DNA of 64,000 bases, from positions 992,001-1,056,000 of the forward strand of contig JADJBK010000006.1 of the NCBI GenBank assembly GCA_016703745.1, read 5' to 3'. The notes under the pieces were generated by a model. It was not told the origin of the DNA. It saw nothing but the letters and a program-made list of their open reading frames with translations, and ran no database searches. Made by a program: the position numbers and the translations under genes. This document shows, piece after piece, positions 1 to 8,964 of this stretch (the first letter of the stretch is position 1; every line of letters starts with the position of its first letter). The DNA is from Nitrosomonas sp. Lineage in GTDB: Bacteria; Pseudomonadota; Gammaproteobacteria; Burkholderiales; Nitrosomonadaceae.

Positions 1-633
1 GCAAATGGCGAAGAAGTTGAGCAATGCGGCAATGGCGCACGCTGCTTTGTCCGTTTTGTACATGAACAGGGGTTAACTGATAAAAAGACTATCCGGGTCG
101 AGACACTTCAGGGAATCATTACCCCCACACTGGGAACAGATGGTGATATATCGGTCAACATGGGTACTCCCTGCTTTGAACCGGCGGATATCCCCTTTCA
201 AGCAAGCCATCGCGCACTCACTTATCCATTGATTTTAAACGGCAAGCAGATCGAGATCTGCGCGGTATCCATGGGCAATCCCCATGCTGTACAGATCGTA
301 CCCGATATCGAACAGGCACCGGTTACCCGTGAAGGGCCATTGATCGCTACCCACCCCTGTTTTCCCAAAGGAGTCAATGCCGGTTTTATGCAAATCATTG
401 ATCGCTCACATATTAAGCTACGGGTTTTTGAGCGTGGCGCAGGTGAAACCCTCGCCTGCGGCACGGGTGCTTGTGCTGCAACTGTTTGTGGCATTCTGCT
501 GGGAAAACTGAATCACGATGTTCTAGTCAGGACATCAGGCGGCAATCTCCGTATCCGCTGGCAGGAAGGAGATCAACCCGTGTGGATGACGGGACCAGCA
601 GAAACGGTATTTACCGGCGAAATCGAACTATAA
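1..633 (+). CDS. dapF: Diaminopimelate epimerase, 5'-truncated by window edge
   Basis: Converts LL- to meso-diaminopimelate in the cytoplasm, supplying lysine and peptidoglycan precursor synthesis. The frame is open from base 1, so the gene starts before the window; an ATG at 160 is internal. The two catalytic cysteines of this PLP-independent racemase fold are both visible: one in EQCGNGARC, encoded near bases 19-45, and one in ACGTGACA, near bases 457-480. The visible 210 residues fit a family of about 275, so roughly 65 N-terminal residues are missing. It ends 63 bp before the stop of the convergent prlC. Identification is firm. Confidence 0.96.
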   Translation, partial: ANGEEVEQCGNGARCFVRFVHEQGLTDKKTIRVETLQGIITPTLGTDGDISVNMGTPCFEPADIPFQASHRALTYPLILNGKQIEICAVSMGNPHAVQIVPDIEQAPVTREGPLIATHPCFPKGVNAGFMQIIDRSHIKLRVFERGAGETLACGTGACAATVCGILLGKLNHDVLVRTSGGNLRIRWQEGDQPVWMTGPAETVFTGEIEL

Positions 634-696
634 GACAAGGGTGGGGGGTTCGCTATTCTCGGACAGCCCCCCCAGGAGCCGTGAAGAAAGCAGATT

Positions 697-2796
697 TCAA
701 GCTGTCATTCCGTGATGGCGCAGTAATGCCTCAATATTCGGTTCACGCCCCCGGAAGGCAACAAAAGATTCCAGCGCAGGGCGACTGCCACCTACTGCGA
801 GAATTTCATTCCAGAAACGCGCGCCGGTGTGCCGGTTAATGACCTGACCCGCACCATTTTCCTCAAACATACTGTAAGCATCTGCTGATAAAACCTCCGC
901 CCATTTATAGCTGTAATAGCCAGCGGCATACCCCCCTGCAAAAATGTGCGCAAAACTGTTTGGAAAGCGGTTAAATTCAGGGGGAATAATGACCGCCACA
1001 TGGCGGCGTATTTTATCCAGTTGCTGCAACACCGTCTGGCTGCCCTGTGGATCGAAATCGGTATGCAGATGCATATCAAACAGTGCAAATTCAATCTGGC
1101 GCAAGGTCTGCAGCCCACTCTGAAAATTTTTGGCGGCCAGCATTTTGTCGAATAACGCACGCGGTAGTGGCAATCCACTGTCCACATGCGCAGTCATATC
1201 TTGCAAGACATCCCACTCCCAGCAAAAATTTTCCATGAATTGACTGGGTAGTTCGACGGCATCCCATTCCACGCCATTGATACCGGATACGCCCAGCTCA
1301 TCGACCTGAGTGAGCAAGTGATGCAGCCCATGGCCAAATTCATGAAAAAGGGTGATCACTTCATCATGGGTAAACAAGGCCGGACGCAAGTGACCACCCA
1401 TCGTTACCGGAGCGGAGAAATTACAGGTGAGATAGGCGACGGGTGTTTGAATCTCAGAACGGCCAATTTCTGGTACTTCAATACAGCGGCGCGTGATGGC
1501 ATCGTCCATCCAGGCGCCGCCGCGCTTTCCGGGACGAGCATAAAGATCAAGATAAAACTGCCCGATCATCTCTCCCTTACTGCCAACAATATCAAAAAAC
1601 TTGACTGTCTCATGCCAGCGTTGCACCGACTGATCTGCTTCCTTAATACAAATCCCATAAAGCGACTCAACCAGCTTAAACATCCCTGGCAGCACCTTGT
1701 TTTCCGGAAAATACTGTTTGACTTCCTGATCAGAAAACGCATAGCACTCGATACGCAACTTTTCACTGACATAGGCAATATCCCAGGCTTCCAGCTCATT
1801 GAGCTTGAGCTTCTCCGCAGCAAACTGCTTGAGTTGGGCGAAATCTTTGACAGCATAAGGTTTCGCCTTGGCGGCCAGTTCATTGAGAAAGTCCAGCACC
1901 TGTTGTGGAGTTTGCGCCATTTTAGGAGCAAGCGAAACCTGTGCGTAACAGTCATAACCCAGCAACCGGGCTTCTTCTTGACGGAGTCGCAGAATCTGCT
2001 GAATCAATGGCATATTGTCGCGACTGGCTTCACCTTCATCCAGTGCTTCGAGTTCACTGGCGCGGGTAGCATAAGCGCGATACATCCGTTCGCGTAACTC
2101 CCGATTGTGCGCATACTGCATGACCGGCAAATAAGAAGGAGCATGAAGGGTAAATTTCCAGCCGGAAGTAGTCATTTCCGGATCATTCTGCGCCGCTTGT
2201 CTGGCTGCCTCCAGAACATCCTCCGGTATACCAGCGAGTTGCTCCTCGCATTCAACAAACAAAGAAAAAGTGTTGGTTGCATCGAGCAGATGGTCACTGA
2301 ATCTGGCACTCAATGCCGATAATTCTTCCTGAATCTGCATCAATCTGGTTTTATCAGCAGACGGTAATTCCGCACCACCGAGGCGAAAATCACGCAGCTG
2401 GTTTTCGATAATTTTTTTGCGTGCCTGACTCAGGCCTTTGAATTCCGCGCTCTCGTGTATTTGCTTGAATTTAGAAAACAATACCGGATCCTGGGATATC
2501 TCAGCATAGTACTGGGTAATACGCGGCAAATTAGCATTATAAGTTTCACGCAGCTCGGGAGTATTCACTACGGCATTCAAATGTGCTATTTGTCCCCAGG
2601 CACGGGCCAGGCGTTCATTGACATCGACCATTGGTTGTATAAAGTCCGGCCAATCTGCTGGAGTAGCAGCCTTCCCGATTGTTTCCATTACCGAGCGACA
2701 ATCGCGTAACAGTTCATCTATTGCCGGTGTGATATCTTCGTTGCGGATAGCCTCGAAACGGGGCAAGCCGGAAAAATCAAGTAGCGGGTTCCTCAT
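697..2796 (-). CDS. prlC: Oligopeptidase A (M3 family zinc metallopeptidase)
   Basis: Cytoplasmic thimet-type oligopeptidase that cleaves short peptides, including signal-peptide fragments. The 699-residue product is full length for PrlC/OpdA. The zinc site HEFGHGLHHLL lies about two thirds along the protein, followed by the downstream glutamate region (GVEWDAVELPSQFMEN). There is no signal peptide. The ATG at 2796 is 59 bp downstream of the end of pyrC' on the same strand, so it could be the last gene of the pyr block or have its own promoter. It converges with dapF. Confidence 0.96.
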   Translation of the reverse strand: MRNPLLDFSGLPRFEAIRNEDITPAIDELLRDCRSVMETIGKAATPADWPDFIQPMVDVNERLARAWGQIAHLNAVVNTPELRETYNANLPRITQYYAEISQDPVLFSKFKQIHESAEFKGLSQARKKIIENQLRDFRLGGAELPSADKTRLMQIQEELSALSARFSDHLLDATNTFSLFVECEEQLAGIPEDVLEAARQAAQNDPEMTTSGWKFTLHAPSYLPVMQYAHNRELRERMYRAYATRASELEALDEGEASRDNMPLIQQILRLRQEEARLLGYDCYAQVSLAPKMAQTPQQVLDFLNELAAKAKPYAVKDFAQLKQFAAEKLKLNELEAWDIAYVSEKLRIECYAFSDQEVKQYFPENKVLPGMFKLVESLYGICIKEADQSVQRWHETVKFFDIVGSKGEMIGQFYLDLYARPGKRGGAWMDDAITRRCIEVPEIGRSEIQTPVAYLTCNFSAPVTMGGHLRPALFTHDEVITLFHEFGHGLHHLLTQVDELGVSGINGVEWDAVELPSQFMENFCWEWDVLQDMTAHVDSGLPLPRALFDKMLAAKNFQSGLQTLRQIEFALFDMHLHTDFDPQGSQTVLQQLDKIRRHVAVIIPPEFNRFPNSFAHIFAGGYAAGYYSYKWAEVLSADAYSMFEENGAGQVINRHTGARFWNEILAVGGSRPALESFVAFRGREPNIEALLRHHGMTA

Positions 2797-2854
2797 AGAT
2801 CGTCCAGTATTGAGTTAAGAATAATATTAAAAAAATGTCATGGATATTGCGATT

Positions 2855-4129
2855 TCAGGCACGGTAGACGGGATGTCCAGCAATAAAGGTGAACTTAACT
2901 TTTCCACACAGCTCCGTACCTATGAAGGGTGTATTTTTTCCCAGACTATTAAGCGTCTGTGGGGTAACTACCCAGTCACACTCAGGGTCAAACACGCACA
3001 AGTCTGCACGTTCGCCCGGAATCAAGCATCCACCCTCAATGCCTAGAATGCCGGCAGGACGGCTCGTGATACGTCCCAGCGCCTCAACCAGGGGCAGGCG
3101 TGCCTCACGTGCCCACTTGAGTGTCAGGGGTAGAAGCAGTTCCAGTCCGGTTGCACCCGGTTCAGCCTGGGCGAAAGGAACCAGTTTGGCATCATCATCC
3201 ACCGGGGCATGATCCGAGCAGATCGCATCAATAGTCCCATCCAGCAAACCCGCACGCAATGCTTCCCGATCCTCAAAACTTCTGAGTGGCGGAATCAGAT
3301 GGCAATTGGCATCAAAAAATCCGATATCCATATCAATGAGGTGAACGTGATGAATTGCGACATCACAAGTCAGGGGAAGCCCCTGCTGCCTGGCGGCACG
3401 CAGCATCGCTACCCCTGCCGCACTGGAAATACGGCAAAAATGAACACTGGCGTCCGTCTCTTTCATCAGTGCAAGTATATTAGCCAGTGCGATGGTCTCC
3501 GCAGTCACCGGGATGGCCGGCAATCCCAAACGGGTTGCCACTTCCCCTTCATGCGCCACACCATGATTAGCCAGATAGTGATCTTGCGGGCGCAACCACA
3601 CCTTGAAGCCAAAGGTGGCAGCGTATTGCATCGCGCGCATCAACACATGCAGATTCGCAATTGGCGCATCCGCCTGGCTGAATGCGACACAACCCGCATC
3701 GTGCAACTCCGCCATTTCGGTTAGACGTTCACCCTTGAGTCCCTGCGTCAGAGCGCCCACCGGATAGACCTGTGCCCGGTCAAGATTCCGGGCACGATGT
3801 TTGAGCATTTCCACGAGTCCAGGCTCATCCAGCGGTGGATCGGTATCCGGCGGGCAGGCAAGACTGGTCACTCCCCCAGCAACCGCAGCTTCCTGCTCCG
3901 ATTCAAGGGTGGCCATGTATTCCAGGCCAGGTTCGCGCAAGCGTGCCGCCAGATCCACCAGTCCCGGAATCACAATCAAACCTGTCGCATCGATTCTTTG
4001 GCATTCACCAAATCCGTCTGGCTGGCTACCTATTGCCGCAATTCTGCCATCCGCCAGAAAAAGATCACTCACCTGATCCATTCGGCTTTGAGGATCAATC
4101 AATCGCCCATTTTGAATGCAGATTTTCAT
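2855..4129 (-). CDS. pyrC': Dihydroorotase-like subunit, probably catalytically dead (PyrC')
   Basis: Type I dihydroorotase fold of the kind that forms a complex with aspartate carbamoyltransferase in several proteobacteria. The metal-binding HxH of active enzymes is replaced: the strand reads VDLAARLREPG. The usual HCED segment reads RPQDH, and the CHVS-type histidine is an arginine (HFCRISS). The SDHAP aspartate remains. Known pseudo-dihydroorotases (Pseudomonas PyrC') have the same kind of loss and serve as a scaffold for PyrB, while a separate enzyme performs catalysis. I prefer the ATG at 4129 (424 aa, 5 bp after the pyrB stop); a TTG at 4138 would overlap pyrB by 4 bp and add three residues. 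Confidence 0.9.
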   Translation of the reverse strand: MKICIQNGRLIDPQSRMDQVSDLFLADGRIAAIGSQPDGFGECQRIDATGLIVIPGLVDLAARLREPGLEYMATLESEQEAAVAGGVTSLACPPDTDPPLDEPGLVEMLKHRARNLDRAQVYPVGALTQGLKGERLTEMAELHDAGCVAFSQADAPIANLHVLMRAMQYAATFGFKVWLRPQDHYLANHGVAHEGEVATRLGLPAIPVTAETIALANILALMKETDASVHFCRISSAAGVAMLRAARQQGLPLTCDVAIHHVHLIDMDIGFFDANCHLIPPLRSFEDREALRAGLLDGTIDAICSDHAPVDDDAKLVPFAQAEPGATGLELLLPLTLKWAREARLPLVEALGRITSRPAGILGIEGGCLIPGERADLCVFDPECDWVVTPQTLNSLGKNTPFIGTELCGKVKFTFIAGHPVYRA

Positions 4130-4134
4130 GGTAC

Positions 4135-5091
4135 TCAACTTTGAGAGCCGACAAGCATTGACATAACCGCCATACGTACCGCGATACCAAAATTCACCTG
4201 AGGCAGAATCACAGATTGCGCACCATCTGCAACATCGGAATCAATTTCGACACCTCGGTTCATGGGTCCGGGATGCATAACGATTGCATCAGCTTTTGCC
4301 AGCGCGAGTTTTTGAGGTGTCAGGCCGTAATATTTGAAATATTCTTCACTGCTCGGCAAATGTGCGGATTGCATGCGTTCATGCTGCAAGCGCAGCATCA
4401 TCAATACATCCACATCTTTCAGTCCTTGCGACATATCGTGATAAACATGTACTCCAAGACGCTCAATTTTTGCCGGCAGCAGGGTTTTGGGTGCAATAAC
4501 GCGAATCTCGGGCACGCCCAGGGTAGTTAATGCATGAATCTGGGAACGCGCCACCCGAGAGTGCAGTACGTCACCCACAATCGCAACACGCAGCGTATGG
4601 AAGTCCTGTTTATAGCGACGAATCGTAAACATATCCAGCAATGCCTGGGTGGGATGGGCATGCCAGCCATCACCGGCGTTGATGACATGAATTTCTGGCC
4701 GCACATGCCGGGCGATCAGATGCGCGGCGCCACTTAAATTGTGACGCACCACAAAAATATCGGCATGCATGGCGGCCAGATTATCGACGGTATCCAGCAG
4801 TGTCTCACCTTTGGTTTGCGAAGAGACCGCCATATTCAGATTGATCACATCGGCAGAAAGACGTTTAGCGGCAATTTCAAAGGTGGTACGGGTACGCGTG
4901 CTGGGTTCAAAAAACAGATTGAATACTGATTTGCCACGCAGCAGCGGAATTTTTTTGACATCTCGTTCAGTAACGCCCACAAACGATTCTGCGGTATCGA
5001 GTATCTGCTCCAAAATGGATGCAGACAATCCTTCCATGGTCAGCAGGTGCTGCAAGTCTCCATTGGAATTTAACTGTGGATGTCTGCTCAT
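4135..5091 (-). CDS. pyrB: Aspartate carbamoyltransferase catalytic subunit
   Basis: Forms N-carbamoyl-L-aspartate from carbamoyl phosphate and aspartate, the committed step of pyrimidine synthesis. The 318-residue chain carries the carbamoyl-phosphate loop FFEPSTRTRTTFE near residue 60, the HPTQALLD motif, and the C-terminal MHPGPMNRGVEI segment. It is directly followed by pyrC' with translationally coupled spacing, which suggests a PyrB/PyrC' complex. It lies 31 bp after pyrR. No regulatory pyrI gene is seen nearby. Confidence 0.97.
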   Translation of the reverse strand: MSRHPQLNSNGDLQHLLTMEGLSASILEQILDTAESFVGVTERDVKKIPLLRGKSVFNLFFEPSTRTRTTFEIAAKRLSADVINLNMAVSSQTKGETLLDTVDNLAAMHADIFVVRHNLSGAAHLIARHVRPEIHVINAGDGWHAHPTQALLDMFTIRRYKQDFHTLRVAIVGDVLHSRVARSQIHALTTLGVPEIRVIAPKTLLPAKIERLGVHVYHDMSQGLKDVDVLMMLRLQHERMQSAHLPSSEEYFKYYGLTPQKLALAKADAIVMHPGPMNRGVEIDSDVADGAQSVILPQVNFGIAVRMAVMSMLVGSQS

Positions 5092-5122
5092 AAGCCAGCG
5101 TTATTTATGATGCGACATCCAG

Positions 5123-5635
5123 TCATGCTTCACTTTCTATATCAGACAGATGCAATTCCAGACTCAACCTCTCATTCTCATTCTGTTTGAGTTCCAGCAT
5201 ACTGTTTTCAGGCAGAACCAACTCTGTTCCGGTGTACTGTGGATTAATCGGCAGCTCTCGCCCGCCGCGATCCACCAGTACCGCCAGATGAATACAGGCA
5301 GGACGACCGTAGTCGAATAACTCGTTTACTGCAGCACGCACCGTCCTGCCCGTGAAAAGTACATCATCCACCAGCAGAATTTTGCTGTTTTCCACATCAA
5401 AAGGAAGCTCGGAGGGTCTGACCTGCGGATGCAGGCCGATTTTGCTGTAATCATCCCGATAAAAGGAAATATCCAGCACCCCGATTGGTGCAGACAACTG
5501 TAATGCATCATGAATACGCCGGGCAAGCCAGACGCCTCCGGTATGAATGCCAACGATTACAGTATCAGTCGCAATAACGAGTCGTAAACGCTCAATCAGT
5601 CCGGCCAGCAGTTGTTCAGCGTCAGGTAGAAGCAT
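5123..5635 (-). CDS. pyrR: PyrR-type phosphoribosyltransferase/pyrimidine regulator
   Basis: Member of the PyrR family, which combines uracil phosphoribosyltransferase activity with, in some bacteria, attenuation control of pyr mRNA. The PRPP-binding signature ILLVDDVLFTGRTVRAA is intact, and the DRGGRELPI segment typical of PyrR follows. The ATG at 5635 (starting MLLPDAEQ) fits the family N-terminus and overlaps ruvX by 14 bp; an upstream in-frame ATG at 5677 would add 14 unconserved residues. No obvious attenuator hairpin is seen before pyrB, so an enzymatic role is more likely than RNA control. It is the third gene in yqgE-ruvX-pyrR-pyrB-pyrC'. Confidence 0.93.
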   Translation of the reverse strand: MLLPDAEQLLAGLIERLRLVIATDTVIVGIHTGGVWLARRIHDALQLSAPIGVLDISFYRDDYSKIGLHPQVRPSELPFDVENSKILLVDDVLFTGRTVRAAVNELFDYGRPACIHLAVLVDRGGRELPINPQYTGTELVLPENSMLELKQNENERLSLELHLSDIESEA

Positions 5636-6053
5636 CAAGTGAGTCAAAAAAGGATTGAAGAATATGTTGTGCCGCAACCTGATCGATCATGGTGCGCTGC
5701 TTACGCCCTATTATACCCGCCTCTCTTAAGGCAGATTGCGCTGTAACAGTTGTATAGCGTTCATCGACCATAACAACCGGCAGTTTAAAACGCCCTTGCA
5801 GCCGCCTGGAAAAACGTTCGCATAGTAGCGTTAATGATTGTTCGGTGCCATCCGCATGTACTGACAATCCGACAACCAGCAACACGGGGCGCCACTCCTC
5901 GATCAATCTGGCGATGGCATCAAAGCGCACTTTGGTCACGACTGCATCAATTGTAGCCAAAGGATGCGCCAGCCGCAGTTCATCTTCCCCAATTGCCACC
6001 CCAACACGCCGTTCACCAAAATCAAAAGCCAGCACAGTACCAGATGAACACAC
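5622..6053 (-). CDS. ruvX: Putative pre-16S rRNA nuclease YqgF/RuvX
   Basis: RNase H-fold protein of the YqgF family, implicated in maturation of the 16S rRNA 5' end. The 143-residue product opens with the conserved LAFDFGERRVGVAIG strand containing the first catalytic aspartate and has the conserved VVGLSVHADGTE and VDERYTT motifs. The start is GTG at 6053. It overlaps the 5' end of pyrR and lies 54 bp after yqgE, the common yqgE-yqgF neighbourhood of beta- and gammaproteobacteria. Confidence 0.95.
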   Translation of the reverse strand: MCSSGTVLAFDFGERRVGVAIGEDELRLAHPLATIDAVVTKVRFDAIARLIEEWRPVLLVVGLSVHADGTEQSLTLLCERFSRRLQGRFKLPVVMVDERYTTVTAQSALREAGIIGRKQRTMIDQVAAQHILQSFFDSLDAST

Positions 6054-6107
6054 GCTATTCAGATACTCCAGCCGTCCGCTTGCCTGTTTTGACTCAGATA
6101 TGAAATA

Positions 6108-6668
6108 TTATGCATGGCCCACCTGATGGGATAAATGACAATAATCGATACCCAGGAGCTCCATTGCGGCTGGCAATCTTTTTTCGGACGGCATCTCAAA
6201 TAAAATTTCTGCTGAAGCGGGTACGGTCAACCAGGCATTTTGTGCAAGTTCCTGTTCGAGCTGTCCGGCAGCCCAGCCCGCATAACCCAGTGTCACCAGC
6301 ATTTTATCCGGTCCCTGATGATGGGCAGCCGCCTGCAAAATATCAATCGATGCAGTCAACCCGGTCGTTGCATTGGTTGTAAGGGTAGATTGCCATAATC
6401 CTACGGGCTGATGCAGCACAAAGCCCCCATCGACCTGCACTGGCCCCCCTACCAGAACCGGCAGTGAGCCTGCCCTTAACTCTCCCGGGGAAATACCCAA
6501 ATGCTGCAAAAGTTTCTCGACTGAAATATCAGTTGGGCGATTAACAACCAATCCCAGCGCACCCTCCTCATCATGCTCACAAACGTAGATCAGCGTTTTG
6601 GCAAAGAATGAATTTTCAAGGCTTGGCATGGCTATCAGAAAATGATCAGTTAGATTGACGTTTTCCAT
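6108..6668 (-). CDS. yqgE: YqgE/AlgH family protein (UPF0301)
   Basis: Conserved 186-residue cytoplasmic protein of the UPF0301 family; its biochemical role is not established. Recognisable segments are LTDHFLIAMPSL at the N-terminus, the EGALGLVVNRP strand, VLVGGPVQ, and LGYAGWAAGQLEQEL near the C-terminus. The ATG at 6668 follows a GGA ribosome-binding core. It is the gene immediately upstream of ruvX, as in many proteobacteria, which supports the call through context. Confidence 0.95.
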   Translation of the reverse strand: MENVNLTDHFLIAMPSLENSFFAKTLIYVCEHDEEGALGLVVNRPTDISVEKLLQHLGISPGELRAGSLPVLVGGPVQVDGGFVLHQPVGLWQSTLTTNATTGLTASIDILQAAAHHQGPDKMLVTLGYAGWAAGQLEQELAQNAWLTVPASAEILFEMPSEKRLPAAMELLGIDYCHLSHQVGHA

Positions 6669-6710
6669 TGCAATCCTTCCTTCAGAAAAAACGTTTTATT
6701 AAAGCGCGCA

Positions 6711-7337
6711 TTAGACCCAATAGGCGGTATGCGTCATGACTTTAGCACTTAGCTTCATCGTAAATTTGACGGGTAAAGGCAACTCCCCTCCACCATACGT
6801 AACAGCCATGCTGGCATGGCTAGCCTCGTCAATTTTCATTTGCGCGACAATTGCGCGACTGCGCTCATCCTGATAAGGCAGCCGCTCCAAATGACCCGCC
6901 AGATGCGCCTCAACCTGGCGCTCCGTTTCCGCCAGAAAACCCAAATTCCATTTATCACCCAGCGCACCTGCAATCAGCCCAAGCATGAATGATCCACCAT
7001 ACCAGACAGGATTCAACAAACTCTTACGTCCACCCAGTTCGGCAATACGTCGCTCTGTCCACGCCAGGTGCTCGGTCTCTTCCCGCGCAGCATGATTTAA
7101 CGCCTCTTGAATGCGTTCATTACGGGCAGTAAGGGCTTGCCCCTGGTAAAGTGCCTGAGCACATATTTCGCCCACATGATTGATCCGCATCAATGCTGCA
7201 GATTGCCTTTTCTCATATGCACTTAATTCATTTTCTGGCAGATGCCCCCCTGGAACCGGCCGCAATGTGTTCGCCGGCACTAACAGTGTGCGCAGCGCAT
7301 TATCAAATCCCACAATCAATTTGTCTATCTGCAGCAT
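6711..7337 (-). CDS. coq7: Coq7-type di-iron demethoxyubiquinone hydroxylase
   Basis: Membrane-associated ferritin-like monooxygenase that hydroxylates the demethoxy-ubiquinone ring late in ubiquinone synthesis. The 208-residue chain shows paired carboxylate/histidine ligands in a helical bundle: the HVGEICAQALY glutamate, EETEHLAW, the E(T)ERQVEAH segment, and DEASHASMAV. It has the internal hydrophobic stretch FMLGLIAGALGDKWNLGFLAE that dips into the membrane. Coq7 replaces the flavin enzyme UbiF in many betaproteobacteria. It lies between glcF and yqgE on the same strand. Confidence 0.95.
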   Translation of the reverse strand: MLQIDKLIVGFDNALRTLLVPANTLRPVPGGHLPENELSAYEKRQSAALMRINHVGEICAQALYQGQALTARNERIQEALNHAAREETEHLAWTERRIAELGGRKSLLNPVWYGGSFMLGLIAGALGDKWNLGFLAETERQVEAHLAGHLERLPYQDERSRAIVAQMKIDEASHASMAVTYGGGELPLPVKFTMKLSAKVMTHTAYWV

Positions 7338-7392
7338 AGCCGCTCCCCCTGTTTAGTATCCATTTTGACCTGAATACCCGTTATCTGATTCA

Positions 7393-8715
7393 TCATTGTA
7401 AACATATTTGACGAGCAAGCAATGTCACTGGATGCAAGACTTCCATATTTATCCCTTTTTTTAGCAGACCATTACCCATATGTAACGCACAACCGATATT
7501 TGCCGTCACCAGATAATCGGCTCCCGCTGTGCGCAAAGCACTCACTTTGTCCTCAAGCAAGGCCTCGGCAAATTCAGGTTGATCCAGAAAATAGGTGCCT
7601 GCCGCGCCACAGCATTGATCATTGCCTTCCAGAGGCCGCACCTCAAGCTCAGGAATCAGTGCCAACAAGGAATAATTCAGGTCAGCCGCACGCAATACAT
7701 TACGTAGTGTACAAGGCTCATGCACCCAAACCTTTTTCCGCAGGGGGGCAAACTTAAAGCCATCCCAATTCTGCTGCACAAGAAACTGACTGATATCCAG
7801 CACGGGCACAGGCGAGCCGTCCACCCTGCCCGGTTTCGTGTGCTCCAGCAATTGCACACCACAGCCGGAAGCCGTGCTAACAATCGCCTGAACATCCAGG
7901 CCGGAAAAAGCCTGCTGGTTACACTCAGCAAAATTGGCAGCCTCCTCCACACGCCCACTGTGTTGATGTAACGCACCACAGCAGGTCTGCGTCTTTGGCA
8001 CATGCACGGCGTAACCCAATTGAGTCAACAGCTTTATCGCTGAAAGCAGCGTTTCTGAATCGCTTATCCGCGCCACACAACCCAGAAACAATCCAACCTC
8101 ACCACGGCATGCTCCCTTAGCAGAATAGTACTGCTGCCACCGATGCCCTGGCAAATTTCGAGCCGTCAAACACCATTGTGCTTGCAGCAGTGCATGGTGG
8201 CTAAAAAATTTTGAACGCAATAATCTGGCTAGCAGACCACTTTTAACCAGCAGGCGCACCCACGGGCGCAAAGCATCAAAACGGGATGGCCTGGCAATCC
8301 ATTGCCGCTCCATGAAAGACCGCAGCCCGTCCTTGGCCTTGCTTGGAATCGGCTGGCTTGCTGCAGGTGTTTCAACAATATCCCCACTTTGAGATATTTG
8401 TTTGTGCCGAATCATCACACGCGCGGAATCAATCAGTTGGCCATAAGCCACCTGACTCGGACACACAGATTCACAAGCACGGCAAGTCAGACACCTGTCC
8501 ATATGCTGTATAAATCGGTCATTCATGGGAATACGATCTGTTGCCACACCACTCATCAACGCAATACGACCTCGTGGCGAATCCGCTTCAGACAGGGTTA
8601 AGCGATAAGTCGGACAATGCGGCAAACACAACCCGCAAGCCACACACCGGTCAGCCTCGGCGAGCAGCGCTGCCTGTATCGTATTCTGAATGGAATCAGT
8701 AAGGGGTTGCACCAT
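7393..8715 (-). CDS. glcF: Glycolate oxidase iron-sulfur subunit-like protein (GlcF)
   Basis: Two ferredoxin-type [4Fe-4S] motifs lie at the N-terminus (CVACGLCLPHCP and CLTCRACESVCP), followed by two cysteine-rich CCG domains with CCGALHQH and CCGAAGTY. This is the layout of GlcF, the subunit that passes electrons from the flavin subunits GlcD/GlcE to the quinone pool. The 440-residue length is slightly above the family's usual 400-odd. No glcD or glcE is adjacent: upstream is a divergent ABC exporter, so partners must be elsewhere. The ATG at 8715 follows a CTCCTGG segment whose position suits a weak ribosome-binding site. Heterodisulfide-reductase-like proteins share the domains, so GlcF is favoured rather than proven. 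Confidence 0.85.
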   Translation of the reverse strand: MVQPLTDSIQNTIQAALLAEADRCVACGLCLPHCPTYRLTLSEADSPRGRIALMSGVATDRIPMNDRFIQHMDRCLTCRACESVCPSQVAYGQLIDSARVMIRHKQISQSGDIVETPAASQPIPSKAKDGLRSFMERQWIARPSRFDALRPWVRLLVKSGLLARLLRSKFFSHHALLQAQWCLTARNLPGHRWQQYYSAKGACRGEVGLFLGCVARISDSETLLSAIKLLTQLGYAVHVPKTQTCCGALHQHSGRVEEAANFAECNQQAFSGLDVQAIVSTASGCGVQLLEHTKPGRVDGSPVPVLDISQFLVQQNWDGFKFAPLRKKVWVHEPCTLRNVLRAADLNYSLLALIPELEVRPLEGNDQCCGAAGTYFLDQPEFAEALLEDKVSALRTAGADYLVTANIGCALHMGNGLLKKGINMEVLHPVTLLARQICLQ

Positions 8716-8964
8716 TTTTTAACCAGGAGATTTTTTATCTGTGTTACAAACCTATCGACTATTGTGACTCGGTTCAGTATATTTTGGTAACGACGCCAGT
8801 GTCCAGTTTGATTTTCAAGAACAACTAATTACCACATCATTAATTTGTGGCCCTGTGCCCGGTTACAAAATTCTTTCAGTTCGCTTATTGTTGTGGTGGG
8901 ATGACTGTAAAATTCCCTCCCATTAATCAGCAAGCATTCAACAATCACAGTTATTATCTACAGC

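Noticed and set aside
633..697. G-run and C-run between dapF and prlC as a bidirectional terminator
   Set aside because: GGGGGG and CCCCCC could pair, but the 18-nt loop and lack of a T-run on either side do not make a convincing terminator.
5092..5122. PyrR-responsive attenuator before pyrB
   Set aside because: Only 31 bp separate pyrR and pyrB and no anti-terminator/terminator pair can be drawn.
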